DNA of 9,457 nucleotides from Spartobacteria bacterium (lineage in GTDB: Bacteria > Verrucomicrobiota > Verrucomicrobiia > Chthoniobacterales > Chthoniobacteraceae): positions 1-9,457 of the forward strand of contig JANXWU010000411.1 in the NCBI GenBank assembly GCA_025350985.1. Direction: 5' to 3'. The stretch's first letter is position 1, and the number at the start of each line of letters is the position of its first letter. Both the position numbers and the translations under genes were made by a program. Shown here one piece after another: positions 1-6,103 of this stretch. Under the pieces are notes generated by a model. The model worked only from the letters and a program-made list of their open reading frames with translations, ran no database searches and had not been told where the DNA came from.

Positions 1-1335
1 CAGGAGGGAGGACGGGTGAACGGTCACGATGGTCTGCGCGCAGAATGCCGTCGCCGTGACTTGCCCGCGGTCGCGCAGTACGCGGGCGGCAGGGCCGAAA
101 ATGCTTTTCGCCGCCGTGCCGCCAAGGCAGAGCAGCACGGCGGGCTGGACGAGACGCAACTCGGCGGCGAGCCACGGGCGACAGGCGGCGATGTCGCGCG
201 AGTTCGGCGTCTTGTGCAGACGCCGTTTGCCGCGCGGCTCCCACTTGAAATGCTTCACCGCGTTCGTGACGTAAGCGCTCTCGCGATCGATGCCGGCGTC
301 GGCGAGGGCGCGGTCGAGAAGCTGGCCGGCCGGGCCGATGAAAGGCCGGCCCGCGCGGTCTTCGCTGTCGCCCGGCTGCTCGCCGACGAGCACGAGCGGC
401 GCGTCCGTGCGGCCTTCGCCGAAAACCGTTTGCGTGGCATTTTTCCAAAGAGGACACGCGCGGCACTCGCACGCGACTTCGCGCAAGCGCGGCCAAGAGT
501 CGGTCGCGGGCGGCTCGGCGAGGCCGTATTCGTCGTCTCGGACAGCCTTCGCCTCGCTTTGGTGCAGCATTTTTTTCACGCGCATCGGGGCTTCGTTCAA
601 GAGCGTCGGGATCACCGCGGCCTCGGGCAGATTTTTCCAATAACGCTTCGGCATCTCCGCTTGCATCGCGTGGATTTTCACGCGCGCCGGGTTGAAAATG
701 TGAGCGTAGTAATTGATCCACAGCGCCTCGACCGAATCGCCGACGGGCGCTTCAGATTTCGGCACCCCGACGGTGAAGGAAAGCTGCGCCCCGTCCCAAT
801 GCACGCACCGATCCGGCGTGAGGATCGACCAATTCATCGCGGCGAAACGGTCGCGGAAAAAAGGCGCGTTCCACTCGACGATGGAGTGCTCCGGCTCGAA
901 CCACGCGACATGCCACGTCGCGCCCTCGTGTGAGACGGCGCGGAAGCGGACGAACGCGCGCATCTTGTGGACATCGTGGCGCACCGCCTTGTCCATCCGC
1001 ATCAGCTCGTTGACTTCGGGATCAACGATGATTTCGAGCAACTGCGGTTCGCCGTGGGTGAGCCGCCAGAGCACGCGGTAGAGCAGCGCCCACCGGCGTG
1101 GATCGCGATGGCACGCGACTCGTTTTGCCGTTTCGACAAAGGCTTTCGGCACCTGAAAACGCCGCGCATTTTTCTTCCCAGCTGCGTCTTCGTTTTCCTC
1201 AAACATCGCCAGCGCCGGCTGCGCGCCGCCCAGTTCCTCCCACGCGATTTCCTGCGGCGGCAATTCCTCCGCCAGCGCGCGCCGCGCGGACTTTTGCCAA
1301 GCCGCGAAAGTCGGAACGAACGTAATCTGGCGCAT
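1..1335 (-). CDS. DUF4130 + UdgX-type uracil-DNA glycosylase fusion (C-terminus cut by window edge)
   Basis: Two-domain DNA-repair protein, 445 residues visible; the end lies outside the window. Residues about 1-245 match the DUF4130/TIGR03915 'radical SAM-linked' domain of unknown function: note EMPKRYWKNLPEA around 227-239, preceded by an LWxxYYxxIFNPAR stretch. Residues about 285-445 are a family 4-like uracil-DNA glycosylase: CRAC at 291-294, motif GEQPGDSED at 318-326, KRRLH at 370-374 and terminal HPSSLL at 440-445. The KRRxH loop marks UdgX; in the mycobacterial protein its His forms a covalent bond with the DNA after uracil release, so His374 is the expected equivalent. C291, C294 and C385 are likely Fe-S ligands; C403 may be the fourth. 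The ATG follows the radical SAM stop by two bases, implying coupled translation in one operon. About 25-40 residues should be missing. Family assignment is strong; the biochemical role of the N-terminal domain is unknown. Confidence 0.93.
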   Translation of the reverse strand, partial: MRQITFVPTFAAWQKSARRALAEELPPQEIAWEELGGAQPALAMFEENEDAAGKKNARRFQVPKAFVETAKRVACHRDPRRWALLYRVLWRLTHGEPQLLEIIVDPEVNELMRMDKAVRHDVHKMRAFVRFRAVSHEGATWHVAWFEPEHSIVEWNAPFFRDRFAAMNWSILTPDRCVHWDGAQLSFTVGVPKSEAPVGDSVEALWINYYAHIFNPARVKIHAMQAEMPKRYWKNLPEAAVIPTLLNEAPMRVKKMLHQSEAKAVRDDEYGLAEPPATDSWPRLREVACECRACPLWKNATQTVFGEGRTDAPLVLVGEQPGDSEDRAGRPFIGPAGQLLDRALADAGIDRESAYVTNAVKHFKWEPRGKRRLHKTPNSRDIAACRPWLAAELRLVQPAVLLCLGGTAAKSIFGPAARVLRDRGQVTATAFCAQTIVTVHPSSLL

Positions 1336-1337
1336 CG

Positions 1338-2591
1338 CTAGAACTCGCCCGATTCCACGCTGGCCGGCGCGGTCGCGAATAAATCGAGCTGTCGCGCCGG
1401 TGGCGTGAACGCGCGCATGGTCGCGTCCTTTTCCAGCAAGTGCGGCGAGTGGTCGGCCACGACGATGAATGGCATCATCTTTTTCAACGGCACGCGGAGG
1501 ACCGTGAGATCGGCCAGCCGCAGCGCGTGCCACCGGCGAATGCGCAACATTCGATCGACGTTGCGCACGCCGAGTCCGGGCACGCGCAGCAGCAATTCCC
1601 GCGGCGCTTTGTTGAGATTGACGGGAAATCTTTCGCGATGGCGCAAAGCCCACGCAAGTTTCGGGTCAATACCGAGCGGCAGATTTGGTTCGGCCTGGGT
1701 GGTCAGTTCCCCGACCTCGAAGACGTAAAAGCGCAGCAGCCAATCTGCCTGATAAAGTCGGTGCTCGCGCACCAGCGGCGGTGCGATCAAGGGCAGGTCG
1801 CTCGACGCGTCGGGGATTGGACTGAACGCCGAGTAATAGACGCGCCGGAGTTTTTGCTCGCGGTAAAGCTTCGACGCCCGCTCCAAAATCGCGGAGTCCT
1901 TTGCCGGCGTGGCGCCGATGATCATTTGCGTGCTTTGTCCAGCGGGTGCGAAGCCGGGCGCTTTGGGGCTTTCTCGACGCTCAGCTTTGGACTGATCGAT
2001 CCGCGCTTTGATCACACTCATCGACTTCTCGATGCGGCCGAGATTTTTTTCCGGCGCCAGCTTTTCCAAATCCGCCTGCGTCGGCAGCTCGACGTTGATG
2101 CTAATCCGGTCCGCCCATCGACCTGCTTCGGCGATTAATTCCGGCGAAGCTTCCGGGATGGTTTTGAGATGGATGTAACCTTTGAACCCGTGTGCGACCC
2201 GCAGCGTCCGCGCGACGCGCACGACCTGCTCCATCGTGTAGTCGGCATTGCGAATGATGCCCGAGCTGAGGAAGAGCCCCTCGATGTAATTGCGGCGGTA
2301 AAAATCCAGCGTGAGCTGCACCACTTCCTCCGGGGTAAACCGCGCGCGCTGGACGCCGCTGGACGCGCGATTGATGCAGTAAAGACAGTCGTAAACGCAA
2401 ACGTTCGTGAGCAGGATTTTCAGCAACGACACACAGCGTCCGTCCGGGGTGTAGCTGTGGCAAATGCCGGCGCCGGTCGTGGAGCCAATTCCGCCCCGGC
2501 GCGAGTCGCGCTTGGTCGTCCCGCTGCTCGCGCACGAAGCGTCATACTTGGCCGCGTCGGCTAGGATCGAGAGCTTCTGGGAAAGTTTCAT
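1338..2591 (-). CDS. Putative DNA modification/repair radical SAM protein (TIGR03916-like, UDG-linked)
   Basis: 417 residues. CVYDCLYC at 65-72 supplies C65, C69 and C72 in the CX3CX2C arrangement that binds the radical SAM 4Fe-4S cluster. The N-terminus (KLSILADAAKYDASCASSG) and the downstream GICHSYTPDGRC segment are typical of the radical SAM family encoded beside uracil-DNA glycosylases. The C-terminal part (about 315-385) has a ComEA-like helix-hairpin-helix (LNKAPRELLLRVPGLGVRN), expected to bind DNA. Family members are sometimes labelled SplB-like, but the substrate is not established. This ATG is chosen because the conserved N-terminus begins there; no Shine-Dalgarno sequence precedes it, and the LexA-type operator lies 4 bases upstream. 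First gene of an operon with the UdgX fusion, two bases apart. Family assignment is firm; the reaction is unknown. Confidence 0.93.
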   Translation of the reverse strand: MKLSQKLSILADAAKYDASCASSGTTKRDSRRGGIGSTTGAGICHSYTPDGRCVSLLKILLTNVCVYDCLYCINRASSGVQRARFTPEEVVQLTLDFYRRNYIEGLFLSSGIIRNADYTMEQVVRVARTLRVAHGFKGYIHLKTIPEASPELIAEAGRWADRISINVELPTQADLEKLAPEKNLGRIEKSMSVIKARIDQSKAERRESPKAPGFAPAGQSTQMIIGATPAKDSAILERASKLYREQKLRRVYYSAFSPIPDASSDLPLIAPPLVREHRLYQADWLLRFYVFEVGELTTQAEPNLPLGIDPKLAWALRHRERFPVNLNKAPRELLLRVPGLGVRNVDRMLRIRRWHALRLADLTVLRVPLKKMMPFIVVADHSPHLLEKDATMRAFTPPARQLDLFATAPASVESGEF

Positions 2592-2595
2592 GATA

Positions 2596-2609
2596 TGTTC
2601 GACTGAACA
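2596..2609. promoter_or_regulatory. LexA (SOS) operator, Verrucomicrobia-type TGTTC-N4-GAACA
   Basis: The sequence reads TGTTCGACTGAACA, a perfect 5-base inverted repeat with a 4-base spacer, ending 4 bases before the start codon of the radical SAM gene. This is the palindrome reported as the Verrucomicrobia LexA-binding motif; it differs from the Firmicutes/Actinobacteria GAAC-N4-GTTC box and the alphaproteobacterial GTTC-N7-GTTC box. It overlaps the putative -10 element by one base and covers the expected transcription start, an ideal repressor position. Seen: the palindrome and its position. Known: the motif and LexA control of DNA-repair genes. Inferred: that LexA binds here. Confidence 0.8.
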
Positions 2610-2614
2610 CTATA
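2609..2614 (-). promoter_or_regulatory. Putative -10 element of the radical SAM/UdgX operon
   Basis: On the minus strand this reads TATAGT, one mismatch from TATAAT, in an otherwise GC-rich region. A start about 7 bases downstream (near 2602) would give a leader of only about 11 bases, which fits the absence of a Shine-Dalgarno sequence. No good -35 is seen: CATTTG at 17-base spacing is poor and TTGGAC is too close (8 bases). Repressible promoters may have weak -35 boxes, but this call is tentative. Confidence 0.45.
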
Positions 2615-2627
2615 TTCGGCGGGTCCA

Positions 2628-2656
2628 ACCGCAAATGTTTCAACCGGTTTTGCGGT
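2628..2656. repeat. Inverted repeat straddling the end of the Fpg-like gene
   Basis: ACCGCAAA (2628-2635) and TTTGCGGT (2649-2656) are perfect 8-base arms around a 13-base loop that contains the glycosylase stop codon and a small AACCGGTT palindrome. In RNA it would form a hairpin at the end of the upstream operon, just before the SOS promoter. No T-run follows it on the minus strand, so it is not a classical intrinsic terminator; it could slow read-through, protect a 3' end, or be chance. Confidence 0.4.
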
Positions 2657-3452
2657 GCGACGGCTGGCAGTTTGGGCACCACGCCGTTGTGCGACCGGCA
2701 ATCGTGGCGCGCTGCAAAAGTTTCCCGTCGCGCGGACAGCGCCCGCCTTTTTTCCAACGCTGAAGCATCAGCCAATCGCCGGGCGGATCGCTCCAATCAA
2801 CGCCGATCGTTTTCAACGCCACGCGGCAAACCATGCGCGCGGCACGCCACACTTCGCGCGTTTGTTTCGCGTCGAGTTGGGCCGCGCTGATCCGCGGATC
2901 GAGTCGCGCCTGCCAGAGAATTTCGTCCGCCATCCAATTCCCGACGCCGGGAAAAACATCTTGCGCCAGCAGCAGCGCCTTCAAGGGCGCGGTGCGGCGG
3001 CGCAGAAAAATTTCGCGCAATCTCGCGGTCGTGAATTGCGGCGAAGTCACCGCTGGCGGCAGCTTCGCCCACCACGCGGGCGCGCTTTTTCCATGATGAA
3101 AGCGCACGCGCCCGAACATGCGCGCATCGGCAAAGACCAACGCTTGTTTTCGCTGGAACAACACGAGGTGATCGTGGCGTCCCGGCTCGAAGCCCGCCGG
3201 CTCCACGCGCAACTTTCCGGTCATGCCGAGATGAAGACCGAGCCACGCATTTTTGGAAAAACGAAACAGCATTTGCTTCCCGTGCGTCTCCGAACTGCGC
3301 AGCGTCGCGCCGCGCAAAGTGCGCTCGATTTCCGCGGGATCGCTGCCTCGAAAAATCCTTTTTTCTCCGTGCAGCGCGATTTCGCGAACCCGCTGGCCGA
3401 GACCGGAATCCCAGCGTTTGCGAAAATATTCGACCTCGGCGAGTTCGGGCAT
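2640..3452 (-). CDS. Fpg/Nei-family DNA glycosylase (formamidopyrimidine-DNA glycosylase-like)
   Basis: 270 residues, the usual length for Fpg. It begins MPELAEVE, so after Met removal Pro is the N-terminal nucleophile and Glu3 the acid, as in Fpg/Nei base-excision enzymes that remove oxidised bases and nick the abasic site; this fixes the start codon. Other expected elements: Lys59 in HGKQM (beta-hairpin lysine), LGMTGKL at 75-81, DARMFGR at 109-115 (intercalation loop), the H2TH region PGVGNWMADEIL at 168-179, and a C-terminal zinc finger at 239-262 with the DNA-contacting Arg of GRTT. Two oddities: Ala5 replaces the common Pro, and the finger reads CPRD...CPNC, so one of four zinc ligands is Asp242. 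It starts 3 bases after the DUF72 stop without a Shine-Dalgarno sequence, implying translational coupling. Substrate preference (8-oxoG, FapyG or oxidised pyrimidines) cannot be read from this sequence, so no symbol is given. Confidence 0.92.
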   Translation of the reverse strand: MPELAEVEYFRKRWDSGLGQRVREIALHGEKRIFRGSDPAEIERTLRGATLRSSETHGKQMLFRFSKNAWLGLHLGMTGKLRVEPAGFEPGRHDHLVLFQRKQALVFADARMFGRVRFHHGKSAPAWWAKLPPAVTSPQFTTARLREIFLRRRTAPLKALLLAQDVFPGVGNWMADEILWQARLDPRISAAQLDAKQTREVWRAARMVCRVALKTIGVDWSDPPGDWLMLQRWKKGGRCPRDGKLLQRATIAGRTTAWCPNCQPSHRKTG

Positions 3453-3455
3453 GAC

Positions 3456-4163
3456 TCAATGTTTATTCAGGCGCTTGCTCAACTGCTGCGCGAACTTTGG
3501 CCCGACTCCAGTCTCTTCGTGTTTGAAATAAATGAACGCGTCGTCCCAGCGCCGCTCCTGCCCGTGGATCCACTCCGCCCATTGCGCGATGTCCGCGCGG
3601 GAATAATCCTCCCGCCGCAGCCGCAAATATCCGAAGTCAGCGGTGGCCACGCGCGGCGTGGTCAGTTCCGCGCTCTCGGCCACGCAGAGCGCCGCATTGT
3701 GCTTTTGCAAATGCTCGAAGACATCCTCCGAAAACCACGACTCGTGGCGGAACTCAAACGCCGCCCGCATTCCACGCGGCAGCGTTTGCAAAAAGGCGAG
3801 CAACAGCGGCGCGTCCTTTTGCAAGTGAGGCGGAAGCTGGAAAAGAATCGCGCCGAGTTTTGCGCCCAAGCCCGCGACGATGCCGTGGAAATAATCCAGC
3901 GTGTCCTGGCAATCGCGGAGCTTGGCGAAATGCGTGATTTTCTGCGGCGCTTTCAGGCTGAACCGAAAATGCTCCGGCGTTTTTTCGCGCCAGCCCTCGA
4001 TCGTCTTCGCGCTCGGAATGCGGCGGAACGAATAATTGCTTTCCGTCGTCGAAAATCGCGCCGCATAAAACGCCAGCATCTTGCTCACCGCCAAATCCTC
4101 GGGGTAAAATTTCCCCTTCCACTCTGGATACTGAAAGCCCGACGTGCCGATCCAAGGTTTCAT
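3456..4163 (-). CDS. DUF72 family protein (YecE-like)
   Basis: 235 residues, typical for DUF72, a TIM-barrel-like family of unknown biochemical function. Landmarks in order: IGTSGFQYPEWKGKFYP at 5-21, ESN at 41-43, FSLKAP..ITH at 68-78, LFQLPP at 107-112, EFRHESWF at 137-144 and YFKHEE at 212-217 (often YF.N...G in relatives). The reading frame stays open 34 codons further upstream to 4265, but the family starts at MKPWIGTSG and the upstream part would overlap the lipoprotein gene out of frame. The chosen ATG overlaps the lipoprotein TGA as ATGA, implying coupled translation. It precedes an Fpg-like glycosylase; DUF72 genes are often found near DNA-metabolism genes, but a repair role is inference only. 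Confidence 0.92.
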   Translation of the reverse strand: MKPWIGTSGFQYPEWKGKFYPEDLAVSKMLAFYAARFSTTESNYSFRRIPSAKTIEGWREKTPEHFRFSLKAPQKITHFAKLRDCQDTLDYFHGIVAGLGAKLGAILFQLPPHLQKDAPLLLAFLQTLPRGMRAAFEFRHESWFSEDVFEHLQKHNAALCVAESAELTTPRVATADFGYLRLRREDYSRADIAQWAEWIHGQERRWDDAFIYFKHEETGVGPKFAQQLSKRLNKH

Positions 4164-4705
4164 TCCCGGCGAAACTGCTCCGTCACTTGCGCGACGACGA
4201 AGCCCGCTTTCCGAATCGTGGTGTGGTTGATCATCGTTTTGCCGTCCGGCTGCAAATACATCCACTGACTCATGCGCACGTTCGCCAGCGGGTTGCCTGG
4301 AGAGAGCGCCAGCGTGAAACTCCAGTGAAACACATTGCCGTACGCTTCGCCGCGCGCGGTGCCGACCATGTCATTCGCCGTGGCGGAAAAGTGATGCGCA
4401 TCCTGTCGGCGAATCCGCCACGACCGATGCTGCGTTTTGCCGTCGCCGAAGGTCAAATTCTGCTCCAGGTGCAGGACATTTCCCTGCCAATGGCCAACGG
4501 TGTCCGTCGTCACACGTTCCGTGGGAGCGCCGCCCGCGCTCTCCCGCACCCCTGAGGAGTGAGTGCAGCCGGCAAAAAAACGATCCGGTTGAAACACCGG
4601 GCGACCGCCCGCGAAGTCCGATGGTTTCAGGCTCGCGCAGCCAGCGAGGGTCAGGGTGGCGGCGAGGCAGACAGGGACAAAATTTTTCAGGCGTCGTGTG
4701 TTCAT
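4160..4705 (-). CDS. DUF3833 family lipoprotein
   Basis: 181 residues. The N-terminus is a lipoprotein signal: basic MNTRRLK, a hydrophobic stretch, then lipobox LAGC with Cys23 as the lipidated residue. The mature part matches DUF3833 in my reading: DFAGGRPVFQPDRFFAG at 31-47, then a series of beta-strand motifs (GHWQGNVLHLEQNLTFGDG, HRSWRIRR, FSATANDMVGTARGEAYGN), and MYLQPDGKTMINHTTIRKAGF near the C-terminus. Function in the family is unknown; it should sit in a cell-envelope membrane facing the periplasm. First gene of a three-gene minus-strand operon, overlapping the DUF72 start by 4 bases. The start was chosen because it gives a complete signal peptide; no strong Shine-Dalgarno sequence or promoter is evident in 4706-4813. 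Confidence 0.88.
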   Translation of the reverse strand: MNTRRLKNFVPVCLAATLTLAGCASLKPSDFAGGRPVFQPDRFFAGCTHSSGVRESAGGAPTERVTTDTVGHWQGNVLHLEQNLTFGDGKTQHRSWRIRRQDAHHFSATANDMVGTARGEAYGNVFHWSFTLALSPGNPLANVRMSQWMYLQPDGKTMINHTTIRKAGFVVAQVTEQFRRE

Positions 4706-4813
4706 GCCGGCTAGTTACTTCTGCTTCGTGCATCGGCGCCCTTTCGGATTTCAGCGAAACCCCGCAAGCCAGTTCGTTCCAACCGGCTGACTCACCGCCA
4801 CCGAATCCCCCGT

Positions 4814-4918
4814 GTGTTCGCCTTTTTCTCCAGCCGCCTCGGATGCATCGGTTCCATCGTCGTCTCGATTATCGGATCGATTATCTTGACGCTGCTGGTG
4901 CGCAGTTGCAGCGGTTGA
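4814..4918 (+). CDS. Predicted 34-residue membrane miniprotein (GTG start)
   Basis: An ORF below usual length cutoffs, read from GTG. The product begins MFAFFSSRLGCIGSIVVSII and ends LLVRSCSG. Residues about 9-29 form one clear hydrophobic helix with small-residue spacing (GCxGS...GS), followed by Arg30. Small single-helix proteins with an RxGCxGS start occur as hypothetical proteins in several phyla (recollection, not searched). Codons are mostly G/C-ending as in neighbouring genes, which argues for real coding. Against it: no visible Shine-Dalgarno sequence, a non-ATG start, and no upstream in-frame ATG before a stop at 4712. It lies between the divergent lipoprotein gene and a convergent cardiolipin synthase fragment that ends 7 bases away. 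Function unknown. Confidence 0.55.
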   Translation: MFAFFSSRLGCIGSIVVSIIGSIILTLLVRSCSG

Positions 4919-4925
4919 AAACAAA

Positions 4926-5132
4926 TCACAGTTGCGAGCGCAACGGCATCACCACCCATTCGCTGAGCCGTTCCCACACCCCGCGTTTCCGAAATTCCTC
5001 CAGCGAATAAAGGCGCGCCCGCTTCAAATCGGCCGCGAAGATGCTTTCCATCTCCGCGCCGAATTTTTCATCGAGGACGGTCACGTCCAGCTCTTCGTTG
5101 ATCTGCGCTGAACGCGTGTCGAATTTTCTCAC
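4926..5132 (-). pseudogene. C-terminal fragment of a phospholipase D/cardiolipin synthase-like gene
   Basis: The minus-strand frame encodes FDTRSAQINEELDVTVLDE, then FGAEMESIFAADL, a YSLEEFRKRGVWERL stretch and terminal MPLRSQL. This is the signature tail of bacterial cardiolipin synthases: (N)FD.RS...N.E followed by a D(L)xxS/ARxxxLEEW/F...L...LLRxQL ending. Only about 65 codons (to 5123) resemble the family, against more than 350 for a whole enzyme; both HKD catalytic motifs are absent and the similarity stops where the YihY gene ends. A GTG at 5130-5132 overlaps the YihY stop as GTGA and could in principle start a 68-residue peptide, but I regard it as the remnant of a gene whose 5' part was deleted or replaced. 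Low chance that it is a functional small protein. Confidence 0.72.
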
Positions 5133-6004
5133 TCCTCCGCCGTCTCCTTGATCTCCGCCTGCGCCGCGCTCAGGCAGCCGCCGAAAATAATGATCGAGCC
5201 GGAAAGGTAAATCCACATCAGCAGTGCGATGACGCCGCCCAGCGTCCCGTAGAGTTTGTTGAAATGCGCAAAGTTTTTCACATAAAGCACGAACAGGTCG
5301 CGGATGAGCATCAGGGCAAAAGTAACGATCACTGCCGCCAGCCAGACGCCGGGGAATTTTTTGCGCGGATAGGGCGCGAATTTGTAAAACATGCTGAAGC
5401 TGTAAAAGAGCACGGTCGGCGGCACGACCCATTGGAGGAGCCTGAAGGCGACCACCATCAGGCCCGATCCGTATGCCAATCCCAGCCCCCAATAGTAGCC
5501 CTCGATGTATCTCATGATCACCGGCAGGATCACCCCGAGCAGCAGCGCGCTGGCGACAATGCCGATCATCGCGAGATTGCGCAGCGGCATTTTCCACCAC
5601 GGGATTTCATGCGTGTGCCAGGCGCGGTTCACGCCGTGGACGAGCGATTGAAAAAAACGCAGTGAACTCCAGGCGAGCCCGAGGAAGGCAATCGCGCCGG
5701 CACTTCCGCGGGTCTTCATCACGCTGATGATGGTGTTATTCACCAGCTCCGAGGCCACTGGCGCGTAGGCATCGACAAAGCCGACAATCCGCTCCTGCAC
5801 CGCCGCGCGATCGAGGAACATCGCGCCGATGGAGATGAACAACAGCAGCAGCGGAAACACCGAGAAGAAGGCGTAGTAGGCGAAGGAGGCCGCGCGCAGT
5901 TCGCCGTCGGTTTCGGAATACTTGCGCATCGCCAGCCAGAGCACGTTCCAGCAGTGGCACAGGAACTGGAGGGCTCGGGGAAAACGCGCGCGGCTACCGC
6001 TCAT
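5129..6004 (-). CDS. YihY/BrkB family inner-membrane protein
   Basis: 291 residues, normal for the family. It was once called ribonuclease BN, a label now withdrawn; the function is unknown. Six hydrophobic segments are visible at about 40-62, 101-120, 144-168, 180-205, 218-242 and 252-278. Diagnostic motifs are ASFAYYAFFSVFPLLLL at 39-55 and YGTLGGVIALLMWIYLSGS at 252-270. The frame extends upstream to 6397, but that part is low-complexity, Arg-rich and overlaps the divergent TamB-like gene, so the ATG at 6002-6004 (MSGSRARFPRAL), about 35 residues before the first membrane segment, is preferred. Divergent from the TamB-like gene across 115 bases. Its 3' end abuts and slightly overlaps the cardiolipin synthase fragment. 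Confidence 0.92.
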   Translation of the reverse strand: MSGSRARFPRALQFLCHCWNVLWLAMRKYSETDGELRAASFAYYAFFSVFPLLLLFISIGAMFLDRAAVQERIVGFVDAYAPVASELVNNTIISVMKTRGSAGAIAFLGLAWSSLRFFQSLVHGVNRAWHTHEIPWWKMPLRNLAMIGIVASALLLGVILPVIMRYIEGYYWGLGLAYGSGLMVVAFRLLQWVVPPTVLFYSFSMFYKFAPYPRKKFPGVWLAAVIVTFALMLIRDLFVLYVKNFAHFNKLYGTLGGVIALLMWIYLSGSIIIFGGCLSAAQAEIKETAEE

Positions 6005-6033
6005 CGCCGCCAGCCTACCACCATCGCCCCCGC

Positions 6034-6054
6034 TGCCAAGCGATGGCATTGGCA
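6034..6054. repeat. Overlapping inverted repeats in the YihY/TamB-like divergent region
   Basis: TGCCAA at 6034-6039 pairs with TTGGCA at 6049-6054 (9-base spacer), and the shorter TGCCA/TGGCA pair (6034-6038 and 6044-6048) is nested inside it, so two hairpins compete. Located 30-50 bases upstream of the YihY start. Could be an operator or a leader hairpin; no known motif is recognised. Confidence 0.35.
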
Positions 6055-6067
6055 ACGCCGGCAGCCC

Positions 6068-6103
6068 GCGACTGCGCTCGCGATTGCGGTCGCATTCAGC
6101 GAC
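6068..6103. repeat. Alternating GCGAC/GTCGC repeat upstream of the TamB-like gene
   Basis: GCGAC (6068-6072), GTCGC (6089-6093) and GCGAC (6099-6103) alternate, so the middle copy can pair with either neighbour: a tight hairpin with a 5-base ATTCA loop or a longer one with a 16-base loop. It ends 16 bases before the GTG start. The layout resembles REP-like palindromic elements or a mutually exclusive leader structure, but GC-rich DNA makes short stems common by chance. Confidence 0.3.

Noticed and set aside
16..933. Plus-strand 305-codon open frame opposite the UdgX fusion
   Set aside because: The product is Arg/Ala-rich with no recognisable domain, while the opposite strand carries conserved glycosylase motifs over the same bases. 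GC-rich genes routinely leave open antisense frames.
1440..2138. Plus-strand 232-codon open frame opposite the radical SAM gene
   Set aside because: No domain similarity; the minus strand encodes the conserved radical SAM and HhH protein.
4164..4265. 34-codon N-terminal extension of the DUF72 protein
   Set aside because: It overlaps the DUF3833 gene out of frame, whereas the ATG at 4163 gives the conserved DUF72 start and an ATGA overlap.
2655..4268. Plus-strand 537-codon open frame
   Set aside because: It runs antisense through the Fpg-like and DUF72 genes, both with clear family motifs; its product is low-complexity and Arg-rich.
4792..4977. Minus-strand 61-codon ORF between the lipoprotein and YihY genes
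   Set aside because: It is antisense to the membrane miniprotein and overlaps the cardiolipin synthase tail in another frame; the product has no features and no ribosome-binding site was seen.
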